The position numbers were made by a program, and so were the translations under genes. Of a stretch of DNA of 64,000 nt, positions 1 to 11,814 are shown piece by piece. The stretch comes from Sipunculus nudus (taxonomy: Eukaryota; Annelida; Sipuncula; Golfingiida; Sipunculidae): the NCBI GenBank assembly GCA_026874595.1, contig CM049310.1, positions 26,397,058 through 26,461,057 on the forward strand, in the 5' to 3' direction. The notes beneath the pieces are model-generated. The model saw only the letters and a program-made list of their open reading frames with translations, was not told where the DNA came from and ran no database searches. Position 1 is the first letter of the stretch. Every line of letters starts with the position of its first letter.

Positions 1-560
1 CTCATACTCTATCATTTGTTCAACGCTTATGTATACCAACAGATCTAGAAGTAAATACTTGGCATGTAGACTCAAAGCGTGTTAAGGCCAACAAATATAC
101 AAAGAATATAAATAAAAGTGACCCATGGGTCAAGACGCTCAGCTGATTTTAACAGTCTGTATTGTTAAAACTCAACATTGCTAAAAACACACAAAAACAC
201 GCATTGCTCGCAAAATGTAGGCCACACTGGCCTTACTATTGGAATACACCGATATATTTACCAAGGACCTATCTGGATATTAAGTCAGATGTTTCACGGC
301 CATGCGGTTACAATGTCTTCCTTTATAACAACTGACCAGCCGTAAAAAACTTGCCAGCCGTAATTTCTGATGGCAAAAAAAAAGTACAATAAAGAAATAG
401 GTAAAAATAAAGAAAATGTAGATGGCACCACCAGACTTCCATAGCTGAAAGGGCTATCCATGATCAACAAGCGCACCGCAAAGCGGAGCATCCCTCGCAC
501 GGAGCAACATTCTTCTGGGTGTATTACACAAGTGTGAAAGTGACGCAGGCAGCTCTGTGC

Positions 561-790
561 CCTTGATCTTTGACCTGTGATCTCAAACTCAATAGGCTTC
601 TTTATTCGTGGGTAGTTGAGCCATATGTGAAGGATGAAAGGTTTTGGTCAAAGGGTTTGGTCCTCCCTCTTTTTTTAAGAGGTAGGTCACGTGGCCTTGA
701 CCTTTCAATCCGTGACCTCAAAATCGAAAGGGTTCTTCATCCATGGGTGGTTGAGCCATATGTCAAAGATGAAAGGTGTTGTTCAAACGA
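561..790 (+). repeat. Two tandem units of a ccttgacc-family repeat nested in element A copy 1
   Basis: Units begin at 561 and 695 (period 134 bp) and share a ttgacct, gtgacctcaaa, tcttnatcc, gggtngttgagccatatgt, gatgaaagg order. The open frame across both gives a repeated peptide and is not a gene. Confidence 0.7.
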
Positions 791-821
791 TTTGGCTGAA
801 AAATCGGTCCACAACCCAATT

Positions 822-855
822 ACGGACGGACGGACGGACGGACGGACGGACGGAC
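822..855 (+). repeat. ACGG tetranucleotide array
   Basis: About eight perfect ACGG units within element A copy 1, next to the ccttgacc units. Confidence 0.95.
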
Positions 856-1610
856 AGAGTGCTTTAATTTTAGGGTTAAGTGTGCAATTTTTTTGTTTTA
901 CACGAGCAACTCGCAAAATATATGTCACAATGAACTAGTTTTTGTTATAAAAGGATATTTACTAAGGATATACCTGGATATTACGTAAAAAGTTCTAGGT
1001 CAAGCGATTTAGATATGTGCTTTAATAACATATGAGTACAAAAAATACAATAGAGAAATGCGTAAAAAAATAAAGAAATTGTAGATGGCACCATCAGTCT
1101 TCTACAGATGAAAAGGCTACATATGATTGATAATCTTGCCGAATTTCAGAATGATCCATGCAATCGTTACTTGGATATTTTATCTAGAGTCTGATTTTCA
1201 TACATCAACACCTGAAAATGTTAAAATTTTCAAATTGTGTCCGCAACAGTTCTGAGGAACTAGCTGGGCCGATTTTCATCATTTCGCATTGTAACAATAT
1301 TATACGTGTAGTTGATGCAGAATGCTTTAGTTTTAGGGTTGAGTGGAAAATTTCTGCTTTACAGACCAAAACACTAACAAGTCTGATTTTTTCTAAAAGT
1401 TAAAAACACAAAAAATGCGCGTAATTCGCAAAATATAGGTAACAGTATTCTACTTTTTTGGTATGGGAGGATATTTTTCAAGGACCTAACGTGTCAAGTA
1501 AGAAGTTTCTAGGTCAAACGGTTACGATTTGTGTCTTGTTAACGAATGGACAGACGGACGACGGATAAAGGGTGATCGCTGTACCTCAGATGACCCATGG
1601 TCAGCTGAGC

Positions 1611-4600
1611 AAAAAAATAGAAGGTACCTCCTGTCCTGTGGAGATTAATTTTGCATACTATAATCTATATAAATAAGCACGTAAATACATTTTCAGTGCT
1701 TAAAATAAAAATATAATAGCGAAAATTATGTGTTTCCATCACAGCACAGGACAGAGAGTACGGGTGTGAATATACTGTCAGGAACAGGCAGGCTCTGTTT
1801 TGATGTAGTGGAACTCCAGGGGCTGTTGTAAGATGCGGATCTCTTGAGGTGGAAACTATTAATATGGATCAATAAAAAAACAGCGTGCTATGAAGAACGA
1901 AGGCAGATAAGCCGTCAGCTAAAGCTGGGCTTTGACTGGTCTAACATAATCCAAGAAAAAAGTAACAAAGGCCTTGAAATTAACCGTGTGATCCTAAAAT
2001 CAATATACGGGGCTGCCCTGGGCTTTGTACACTATCATTGATATTGGCTGAAGTCATGACAGGAAAGCTGGTGGCAGAATACAAGTCAAAATCACCAAAC
2101 AATCTTTGTCGTTACAGCTGAAGAAGATGTAAATCTTGAGGAAATGTAATTCACTATTTTAACAACCCCCCCCCCCATAAAAACACACAACAGAATATAA
2201 AATACGCACCAATAATAAATCTGTGGATTACATTAAATTGTTTACACAAAGCTTATAGTTCTCAAAGATAGTTTTCATCTTTGTGAAAATATCGTTTTAC
2301 CATGTGAGAATCACTTTTCATAAATCTTAGGAAAGGTTAATCCTGATACGCATGTAAATGTACGAGAGTGTTAACCTGGGAGGGAGAATGTTTGTGATGA
2401 CTGTGTATTACGTATAAGTTTTCCGGGGTGTTAACGGTTGCTGTCAACAAAGCAATGATGTTGTGACAACAGCTGTCCGTCTATAAAGAGTGTATTCAAT
2501 TGTAATGTATGTCCACTCTGGAATCAGGATGATCATGCTTTTCACAGGATTTTCAGAATATAATATCATTTGTCTAATTGTGGCCTCTGCCTGGAGGGTA
2601 TGCGCTTATCCCTGTTCGTGTGTGTGTGTGTTTATGTGTGTATGTCATGCAATCATGTCCATAATCTCATTAACTTTTCTGGGCATTCCAGAAAATGGGC
2701 CACTGAAGAATGAATAGATTTTAGAGGGGATCCGGCACATGATCCATATTTAGGAACGTCATAAAGGGGCAATCACAAATATACAGTCATTTATGCACGA
2801 ATGACCTGGGGGTATGGGACGAATAAGTGAATACAAAAACGGTTTTGGGAGCATTCCAGAACAGGGACCCCCAGATGGCGGAGGCTTGCATTTCTTAGAT
2901 TGCAGATTTCAAGTTCATTAAAAGGCCTATTAATCTGCAAATCTGTCAGTCGTTGCAATGAACGTCATTCTGAGTGGAACTGCTAAAAAAAAGGTTCACC
3001 CACGTAAGAAGAAAAACAAATAGAGTATTCGAAGCACGTGATCAACAGATTAGATTATGTCTATAAATGTCACAATTTTCCTGGTCCCTGTAGTTTATAT
3101 ATCTTGTAAAATCGGAAAAAATGCTTTTGTATAAAAAAAATTCATAAGCAAAGCAGCTTAAAAGGGACCCATCTCAAGCAGGTTTCCTGACGGATGATCA
3201 TTCTCCATTTCTTTAAGCCACCAGGGTGCTGGAAGATTAAATCTGCAGGCACACAGGAGAGATGATGATTAAATTATAGAAACCATAAAATGATGAATAT
3301 AGTGCCAGTCCGAGACAGGTCACCTGTAGTATCCTTTTACTTAAATAATTATTACGGTAATAACAACCTACCTTGTAGCTTGTACCATGATAACCGTATC
3401 GACAATGAATATACGCACTACAGTGTGTTATCCTCGACGAGTAAAGGGAACAGGGCATGAAGTTCGAAGATTATTCAATGGTTACACGAAGATAATGATA
3501 TATAATGACAATGTAAAACATGTAAATTCATGTATCCTCACCGATTTGTGCTTTCAATTGTATAGAGGCTGAAAGTACGAGCTTGTAAGGGCACGATTTG
3601 AGGCAGCAACCAAAAAAATTAGCAATAATTTAACAAACCACTGAAAATGAATTCTTGCATCTTTAATCTGATATATATAAGAAAAGTTAAAACCCAATAT
3701 CACTGACGTCTACTTGTATTGACTAATAGAGTTTACAGTGTACCAGGAAATGAGAATGATTGTCCATTGTTACAGTCTTCTCAAGTTCTGTGACACATCA
3801 CACACCTGAAGAATGTTATAAATGATTGAACGCCACCAAAGTGTGGAGTTAACAAATCTGTTTAGGAAACTGTCTAGTTGGCCACAAGATTAGCCCTTTA
3901 AATGGAGCATCATCGGGGTATCCCTGAATCTATCTTCGTGTGAACGTAACCCGTGTGTATAAACAATACTGAGGAACGTTGTCCTCCCTTTGTTAATACA
4001 ACCTGTATTCAGATAATACACATCTTAGTGACATGACAGACATATTGTCCCCCGTTTCTCTGTCGTTATGGAATCCTTAAAGGTGCCCATTCACCTACCG
4101 TTTGATAAAGAATTCATGTTGTTTCTGGCTTCCTCTGTGTATATATTGATGATCTAAGAGTATTTTTGGTTATGAAAAGTTCTTATACTTGTTCTAGAAC
4201 ATGTTTAACAACAACATGTTTGTAAACACAGCAATGTTGACAAAAAGAAAAAAAAAACATGTAATCTAAGGTAGTAGGTAGCATATATGTGGAGGTAGAA
4301 TGGTCACTTGTTGCAAAACGCCATTTGCAAAGCTCTGGCTTATCTGACTTGCTGCCAGATGCCCTTGTTGAATTTGTTTTTATTATTTTGGCGGGCCCCC
4401 ACATATTATAAACACGTTGATATAAACAAAACAAGCGGCCTGTGGGCGGTATCCACATTTTCTGGGGTATTTTATAATGCGAAGGGATTACCTTTAGTTT
4501 ATAATGGTAAGAAAGGTGATTGGGCCCCTTTATTTAAAGATATATATTTTTGTTCACTTTCTTCCCAATAGGGGTATTCTACCCAGTCGTTATTTAACAT

Positions 4601-5180
4601 TCGGGAATATTTCATTAAGATATATAAAAATGAGCTAAATATCTAGTGAATATTTCTTCCACAACAAAAAGGCTATTTTTCTGTGGACGTTATCTTCGAT
4701 CATTTACTCCTATTATAAATATACCAGATTCCTAATGTTTTATATGATTTCCTTACTGCTTATATAGTAAGTATTTCGTAATATTGGATTGCTTGCATGC
4801 GCAAGTGACGGGTCAAGTTGCTTCATTTTTACTGCACCTTATTTCGAGAAAATATATCTGTACAAAAAATATCGCTCTCACCTCTTTTACTGAATGTTGA
4901 TCATTTAGCTAAATGGTAAACACTCATGAAGTGTTAGAGTGAACACAAAATGCTTAACCTCAAAACTTTTTGTGCATAAAACTTTACTGGCCTTAAGTAT
5001 CACCTGGAGACAACAACGTATATCTACCTATCAAAAGAATCCTTGTTCAATAAATGAATCGTGTATCAAAATAAGTTCTATATATTATAAGTGACATATA
5101 AGGTATTAACCAAACATTTGCTTTAATCATGAAGCACGTTTTCAGTGGGCTGTAGTCAAACTACCGGAGTTTGTATCATG

Positions 5181-5224
<44 letters not shown>

Positions 5225-6977
5225 CATTGTGAACGTGTCATTATGACAGCTGGTCAGCTAGCTGATAAATGCCAAGAGATATTGAGTCCGAAGATGGTCA
5301 AGGTAGAATACAATTATGCCCCCGCGAACGGTATCTAGTATTTCATGATTATTTTAACAACAGAAGCAATGAATTAGTATGAAACGGTATTCCAAGGGTG
5401 AACATGCAATAGGTAGCATAGTAACTGTTCCCGTCCTACAAAACATCATCCCTTTTTTTAATTGTAACCACTGGTTGTATAGCAAGTCTAGTTTATCGAA
5501 CATATGACCCCTAAAATTCACATACCATATATGTATGTTAATACCTGTTTAAAATATTGATCTACTTTTAACATATGTAACTGGAAGGGTACGCCTTTTC
5601 TACCCATCAAGTTTGACCTGCCGCTATGATTTTGTTCATGTTTTCATGTTTACTTCTGAATATATAATTGTGATAACAAATAAGGACGAAGCAAGATGTA
5701 TCTCAGATGAGTAAAGTCTGCTCATATTTACAGTGATAAATACTGTATATAATTATTATTTGTGTATTTGTTTGACATATCACCCACAGTTGCTTTATCT
5801 GAGACGTTTATCTTAAATATGGGACTACTATATCGATTTTCACCTCCCAGGCATGAAAACGTGTATACAATATGCTCCAAAGTATAGTCAAAGTCCCCTG
5901 CTCCTTTATTTATTTTTTTTTGTGTCGTTAGGATATAAGGAAGGCTGAAACACTATTAAGCCGAGCGTAATAAATAAAAAAGCTGAAACACACAAAAATA
6001 AATAACAACATATTATTCTTATCGCCCTTGTACCATCATTGTAATTCAATACAGAGTGCAAGAACAGACTACGGACAAATTTTTCTTATAAAAAGGCGTC
6101 AGGATAATGTTTTGAGATCAATGCGGTATCCGAGTTGAGAGATCTTGCCTTGTGTTGTACTCCCATGTTTGCTTCCCCTTTAATTGTTGCCGGGTATGTA
6201 AGTAGTGTACTCCTGACTTATGGCATATATTCCTTACTGTTCAATGCTCTAAAGTGGTGTTTTCCTTGAATAACCTGAATAATATCATATTTAACAGCAA
6301 ATAATGGCCTGAAGGAAGACGTTGATAAGATCAAACAATACTACTGAACCCAGTGACCTAGCAAACACACCTTCACTGAAACTGTGTAACAATCCTAGAT
6401 GTGTAATGTTAAGATCGCCCCATCTCTAAAGTGAAGACATAACATGTGCTGTGGCTCCATCATTTTCCCAGTTGGCAGATAATATATGCCAGTCTTCTGG
6501 GTTTTATCCTGATAAAAGCTACACAGATAAGATTACCGGATCGTATTAATAAAATTATAATTAATCAACATAAATTCTTATTCTTAACATTCACTACAGT
6601 CCTCTGGCAGAGAATGATGGCAGTTTATGTGAAATTTTTAAAACTCTCAATTTTCATGATACGGCTACATGTCTCAATCTTGTATACCCATTGATTTGAT
6701 TTATATATGTAAACATCTGCGAATTGTCATTAGTTTAAAAATTTCCAATGAAGAAAAAATTAAAAAAACTGGAATGCTCACTTTCCCTGATATGACCTTA
6801 AGTGGAATCTGTGCACAAGATATATTTCTTAACAGATTGCTACGTGAGCTATAAACTGCTAGGTTCCTTATGGAAAATCCTATTTTTTTTTATTTTCCTT
6901 TATATTAATTATATACAACAGTTGTTTTATGATTTATTAAAATAAGAAAATACAACATGTGGCCCATTGGGCATGAC
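1611..6977. other. Gene-free stretch
   Basis: Holds an 11-C run at 2166-2176 and a CA array at 5182-5221. Open frames are short, without recognisable domains or splice-supported structure. Otherwise nothing seen. Confidence 0.6.
5182..5221. repeat. CA microsatellite
   Basis: About 20 perfect CA units. Confidence 0.97.
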
Positions 6978-8084
6978 GCTCAGCTGAATTCTGGGAACCT
7001 TGAGCAATGGGTAACATGACTCCCTATATAGTGCTCAAAATCATGCATTTTGCCAATAGACCCAAGATATAGGTTACAGTGACCTTATTCTACATCTAGC
7101 TTCTACCATAGGTGCCCATGTGACTAACAGAGTGTTAAAATCATGTTCTTTCACACAGCTTGAAGAATATAGATCAAAGTGACATTATTTCAGGTTTCCA
7201 AGAAATTTTTACAGGAACCTCCCTAGATCTTTAACAAATTAGAAGATTCTGGGTCCACTTGTAACCAATCATGCAAATCTGGCCTATATGGTGCTCAGAT
7301 CATCTTGTAGAATACTATGACCTTATTTCAGGTTTCCAAGGAGATTTGCTTAAGACCTCCTTCGATGTACAGTTAAAAGATTCTAGGTCTAACGGTTACA
7401 GTTTGTGCACTATAAACAGCAAGACTGCTTCTTATTGAAGGTTCTCAAAAATAGAGAAAAATGCGTAAAACATACAGCTGGCGCCACTCATCTACAGGAA
7501 CTGATGAAACACTCCATGATCAATATGCACGCAAAGAATTATGGCGATCAATGCATTAGTTATTCAGATACAGGCGCTTCAGGTTTCCGAGTGAAATGTT
7601 CATGGACCTACCAGGATATCAAGTTAGAAGATTATTGATCTTACGGTCAGATTTATGCCCTGTTAACGGACGACTGCTTCTTTGAAGGTCTCAAAAATAG
7701 AGAAAAAAAAAAAATAAATTGGAAAAAATACAGGTGGCGCCACCAGTATGCAGGAACTATTGAAACACTCCATGGTCAATATACGTGAAAAAAATAACGG
7801 CAATCAATGCATTGGTTGTTCAGATACTGGAGCTTTTGTATCAAATGTTTCATTATTCTAGGGGGTACTTACGAGCCCCATAGCTCGGAGGATATGGGTA
7901 ACAGAGACCTAATTTCATGTTTCAAAGGCAATTTTTCATTGACCTCCCTGGATTTCAAGTAAGCAGATCCTAGGTCCAATGGTAACGATTTGTGCCCTGT
8001 AAACGACAGACGGACAGAGAGAAAGGCGGACGGACGACGGGCAAGAGTGATCGCTATAACTCGGATGACTTTCATTCAGCTGAG
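6978..8084 (+). mobile_element. Repeat element A, copy 2
   Basis: GCTCAGCTGA at 6978-6987 and TCAGCTGAG at 8076-8084 are inverted ends, extending to CTCAGCTGAAT if internal bases are counted. Internal units recur about every 264 bp, for example the ggcgccac-x-caggaact segment at 7472 and 7736 and the ttcaggtttccaag segment near 7190, 7328, 7577 and 7915. It ends in cggacggacgacgg and gtgatcgctataactcggatgact. Same orientation as copies 1, 3 and 4; no coding capacity. Confidence 0.65.
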
Positions 8085-10615
8085 ATTATAAAATACTGAA
8101 TACTTTACAGCACATTAGGGCACAGAAGAACGTGAATAGACGCATAACAAAAATAAACCCAAATGAATGTTTATCAAACACATTGTTTGCTTATGAAAGC
8201 ACAAACAAAATTGGAAAAACAGCCAGGATAAAGTTAATGAATAACCTGTGAACGCTTAAAACATAGATACTGTATTCATGAGTGCATTTGGTAATGGTTT
8301 AATGTTGTGTACCTGGTTTTAAGAATATGGATTTGAGAAATGTGCATGCTTCCACCGTAGCCATGCGTGTACACGATCATATTTCTTACGTTATGTGTGT
8401 ATATATGATATTTATTATCCTTGAACATGAAATACTGTTTCCTGCTTGATGGTATTGTTCTGATGCGTGTCCTATATGCTGTTGTTTTGCATGGAGACGA
8501 CATGATGCCTAGATACTTTGTAAGGCAAGGCCAGATAAGCCTTTTCAAGTGACCACTTTAACGCTTTGAACTTCCATTGTCACATATGTACCTGTTAAAA
8601 AAAGTTTCCGAGAACACAATTTCCTGTAACCTTACAATTCTGATACTTTCCATAAATTTCAATTTTTTCAAGTGAATTTTCTTATATATAAATGTATCAC
8701 ACAAACGTATAATTTCTGTTCGAAGGTTTAGAATACTCATGACCAATTAAACATGCGTCTGATATGTCTACTTACCTTTCAGAGGAAACACCATGTACTC
8801 GTCAAGCTACATGTGTACGGTCTCCTTAAATGGCACAGACATTACCTGGTAAATCCAATTAATCCTTTGTTTCAGTATATGATTAATCCATAAACCATGC
8901 ACTGTTCGGCTGAAAGTCGAATATTTACAAGGAAGATTGAAGCTACCTAGGCAAAGAGAAGCCAGTGGATTCGCTCCAGTAAGAATGACAACAGTGAAGC
9001 GTATGGCAGCGCGGTTGGAAGCGTACAACACCAACAGACCCAAAAAGCGCACCCTTGTACATTGAACTGTCTTGATATGATAAGATGTTATGTGTGTGTA
9101 TAATAGTATACACGACTAAGTCTAAATCGACAAGTCACCAATCGTGTAACTCTCCTAGTTAACAGATAATATCGGCAGGGCACGTTTCAATATTTGCGCG
9201 ACCCGCCACAGAGTTCGTGAGGTGAAGGCGGTATACGGTGTTTCCCCTGCCACCTCGGCCTTTTTATATCTAGACCAAATTTGCTGCACTCTAAATTTTA
9301 GGAAGTTCATACGTCACATGACCAAGAGTCGAATGTGTTGCTTCATGCACCTGTCTTTTCAGGATGTCAATGTGTACCTTCACCTGACCCAGGTGCACAA
9401 ACGACAGGTAAATACAAGGAAGCGATGAAATCTAGGTGACGATGTGTTAGTTACACCTCGGTACCTAATATTAACAGGATAACAAATCAATTATAATGAT
9501 TATTTAGTGTATATTATTACTTTTCCCCATTATCACGATTTACACCAACCTTTCAATTGTCACGTGATCAGGATAATTGGTTTAAAATAATAATAATAAA
9601 AATAAAAAAAATTATAATTGTTAGAAAATCCAAAACAAAAATAGAGCAGGTCTTAAGTTCATTATTATTTTCTACTTATTATTAGGACTTTTCAGGCTTA
9701 CGTTTCAAATATTGTGTATAGATTTCGTAAGCCTCTCAATTAAACCATGAATTTGTGTTCACATGTAATACAAAGTTGCTCGCTATTGGCAGATGCAGCA
9801 TTCCAATAGATTTTAATCCATGACAGCACAAATTCATTAGGTGAAAGTATTGACATAGACAGTATGAATGGTTACATTTCAGGCCGTAGTGTGGAGCCTG
9901 TTCTTAATCGGATCAAACATACTGTCTATTTTGGAAGCCTTTAACAGTCTCCGCCAGATGGCACCTGTGATGGTAAATATACCAAACACGCAAGAGCACT
10001 GCCACACATCCATTTCGATAATCCCAGAGGTATATATATCATAGGTAAAAGTCATTTAGCTTGCGCTATCCATGATGGCGTTTGTTATAGTTCACGTGCG
10101 CATGTGTTCATTTAAATAACGTTTCTTGGTCGTCATGACAAAGGCTAAGATGGTGGCAGGCAAAAGCTGTGGGGTCACATGAGGACGACGCAGAGTTTAT
10201 TGTCGCTCGAGGCCTTAAACCGAGATTGTTAGAGTAACTTGTCAACACAGCTGATCATCCCGAGTCACTTATGAACCATTTATTGTGTCTGTCCTGGTAC
10301 TCAACAATTCCTTGCCACCGATAGTGTATCGACAACGTGCACTGTATCTCTGAGAATGGACACAATGTTCGGTCACTTTTGGCGGTCAGCGAATAAACAT
10401 GGCGAAAGAACAGTCCTTCAGCTGATGTTCGGGGCGTAACAACCCATTATTATACGAAGCAGAAATATTCGTTCAGAACGTTAATCCAATTGACCTTAAT
10501 TAATAAATTCATAATCCAAAGATCATGCATGGTAATCTAACTAAGCAAAAACACGTAACGCATAAAAAAGGCATCAAAACAGCTGACCATTAACTAGGGA
10601 CCATTGGGTCTCAAC
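8085..10615. other. Gene-free stretch
   Basis: AT-rich sequence with no recognisable protein, RNA gene or repeat beyond short A-rich runs near 9585-9610. The last 40 bp share the element A left flank. Confidence 0.6.
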
Positions 10616-11814
10616 GCTCAGCTGAATTTGTCTGTAAGGATATGTATATTAGCTTTTTTTCAAATATGGGTCTTGTGATCAGTTTGAAGCCAGCCTGTCT
10701 ACCTAAACTGGCGTTATCATCCATACATTAATTTGTGAATGGATGGGCCCTGTGACCTTGACCTTTGATCTCATGACCCCGGAAACAGAGTTCTTACTTA
10801 AGCGGTGGGCCAAAAGTTTGAAACTAATATTCTTATCCAAACTGGTGTTATCATTTGGAAACTAATATGTGGGTATATAGCCCCCGTGACCTTGACCTTT
10901 GACCTTGTGACACCAACATCCTTAAATTTCTTCCACTATTAGGAGAGGAGCAATATCTGCATTATGGAAGAGTTTGGATGGAAAGTTTTGCTTAAAATAC
11001 ATCCACAAGCTTTCTAAATAAGTGTGTCCTGTTACCTTGACCTTCAACCTCATGACACCAAAATCAATAGAGTTTTGCATTAGAGGTGGGCCATATGTAA
11101 ATCAAGTTTGAAATCCATATGTCGATCCAAACCGGAGTTATCAGCAGGAAACACATTTGACAGACATACTGAAAGAAAAGACGAACGGATGGACAGGGTG
11201 ATTAATATAGGACATCTGCTTATTCAAGCGGGTCCCTAATAAACACACAGATGAAACCACAGTTGCGAATCTAATAGTATCAATATAATTTGGCAGTTTC
11301 AAAATAATGCAAAAAAATGCATCAAATATATAAATAAATAAATATGGCGCCACCAGGTGGCACTGAAGAAACCAATCATAATCAATAAATACATAGGGCT
11401 TAAGGACACAAGATAATACTACAGCTGAGAAACTGACTTATCTGCTGTAAGTTAATGGTCTCAAAAACACCCAAAAAACCCGTAAAAATTAAAAAAGAAA
11501 AAATACATGTGGCGCCACCAGTTTTCAGGAACTAACAAAACTAGTCATGGTCAATATTCAAAGCATAATTCATGCAATCCATGCATTAATTATCAAGATA
11601 CTAGAGGTTTTGTATTCACAAATTTTAATTACTCTAGGGGGTACTTACAAACCCCATAGCTCGGAGGATATAGGCCGCAGTGTCCTAATCTCAGGTTTCA
11701 AAGGAGATTTTTTATGAACCTACCTTTCAAGGGTTAGCGGTTACAATATGTGACCGGACGGACGACGGACAAAGCGTCTTTCCTATACCTCAGTTGACTT
11801 TCAGTCAGGTGAGC
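10616..11814 (+). mobile_element. Repeat element A, copy 3
   Basis: GCTCAGCTGA at 10616-10625 faces TCAGGTGAGC at 11805-11814 (one mismatch). The interior contains three ccttgacc-family units (starting near 10753, 10887 and 11035), one gtggcgccaccag-x-caggaact unit near 11510 and a CGGACGGACGACGG end followed by cctatacctcagttgactttc. It has the same order of parts as copies 1 and 2. Confidence 0.65.
10753..11150 (+). repeat. Three tandem units of a ccttgacc-family repeat in element A copy 3
   Basis: Units begin near 10753, 10887 and 11035 (134-148 bp apart), each opening with a variant of TGACCTTGACCTTTGACC followed by a catgacaccaaaatc-type stretch. The second unit has the perfect form at 10887-10905. 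Confidence 0.7.

Larger units (their letters stand above)
137..1610 (+). mobile_element. Repeat element A, copy 1 (10-bp inverted ends, contains ACGG array)
   Basis: GCTCAGCTGA (137-146) is the exact inverse of TCAGCTGAGC (1601-1610). A further left flank resembling ccattgggtcatgac is shared with copies 2 and 3. The interior has two copies of a segment like gatggcaccaccag-ctt (about 421-486 and 1084-1140) and ends with gttaacg, a CGGACGACGG stretch, then gtgatcgctgtacctcagatgac, as in the other copies. It holds two nested units of the ccttgacc family (561 and 695) and an ACGG array. No intact coding sequence. Confidence 0.65.

Noticed and set aside
570-938. 122-codon open frame
   Set aside because: It runs through two tandem repeat units and the ACGG array; the peptide repeats with the DNA and is not a gene.
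7497-7530. CTGATGAAAC as a hammerhead core
   Set aside because: There is no room for stem II between the two core boxes, and the segment is part of the element A monomer.
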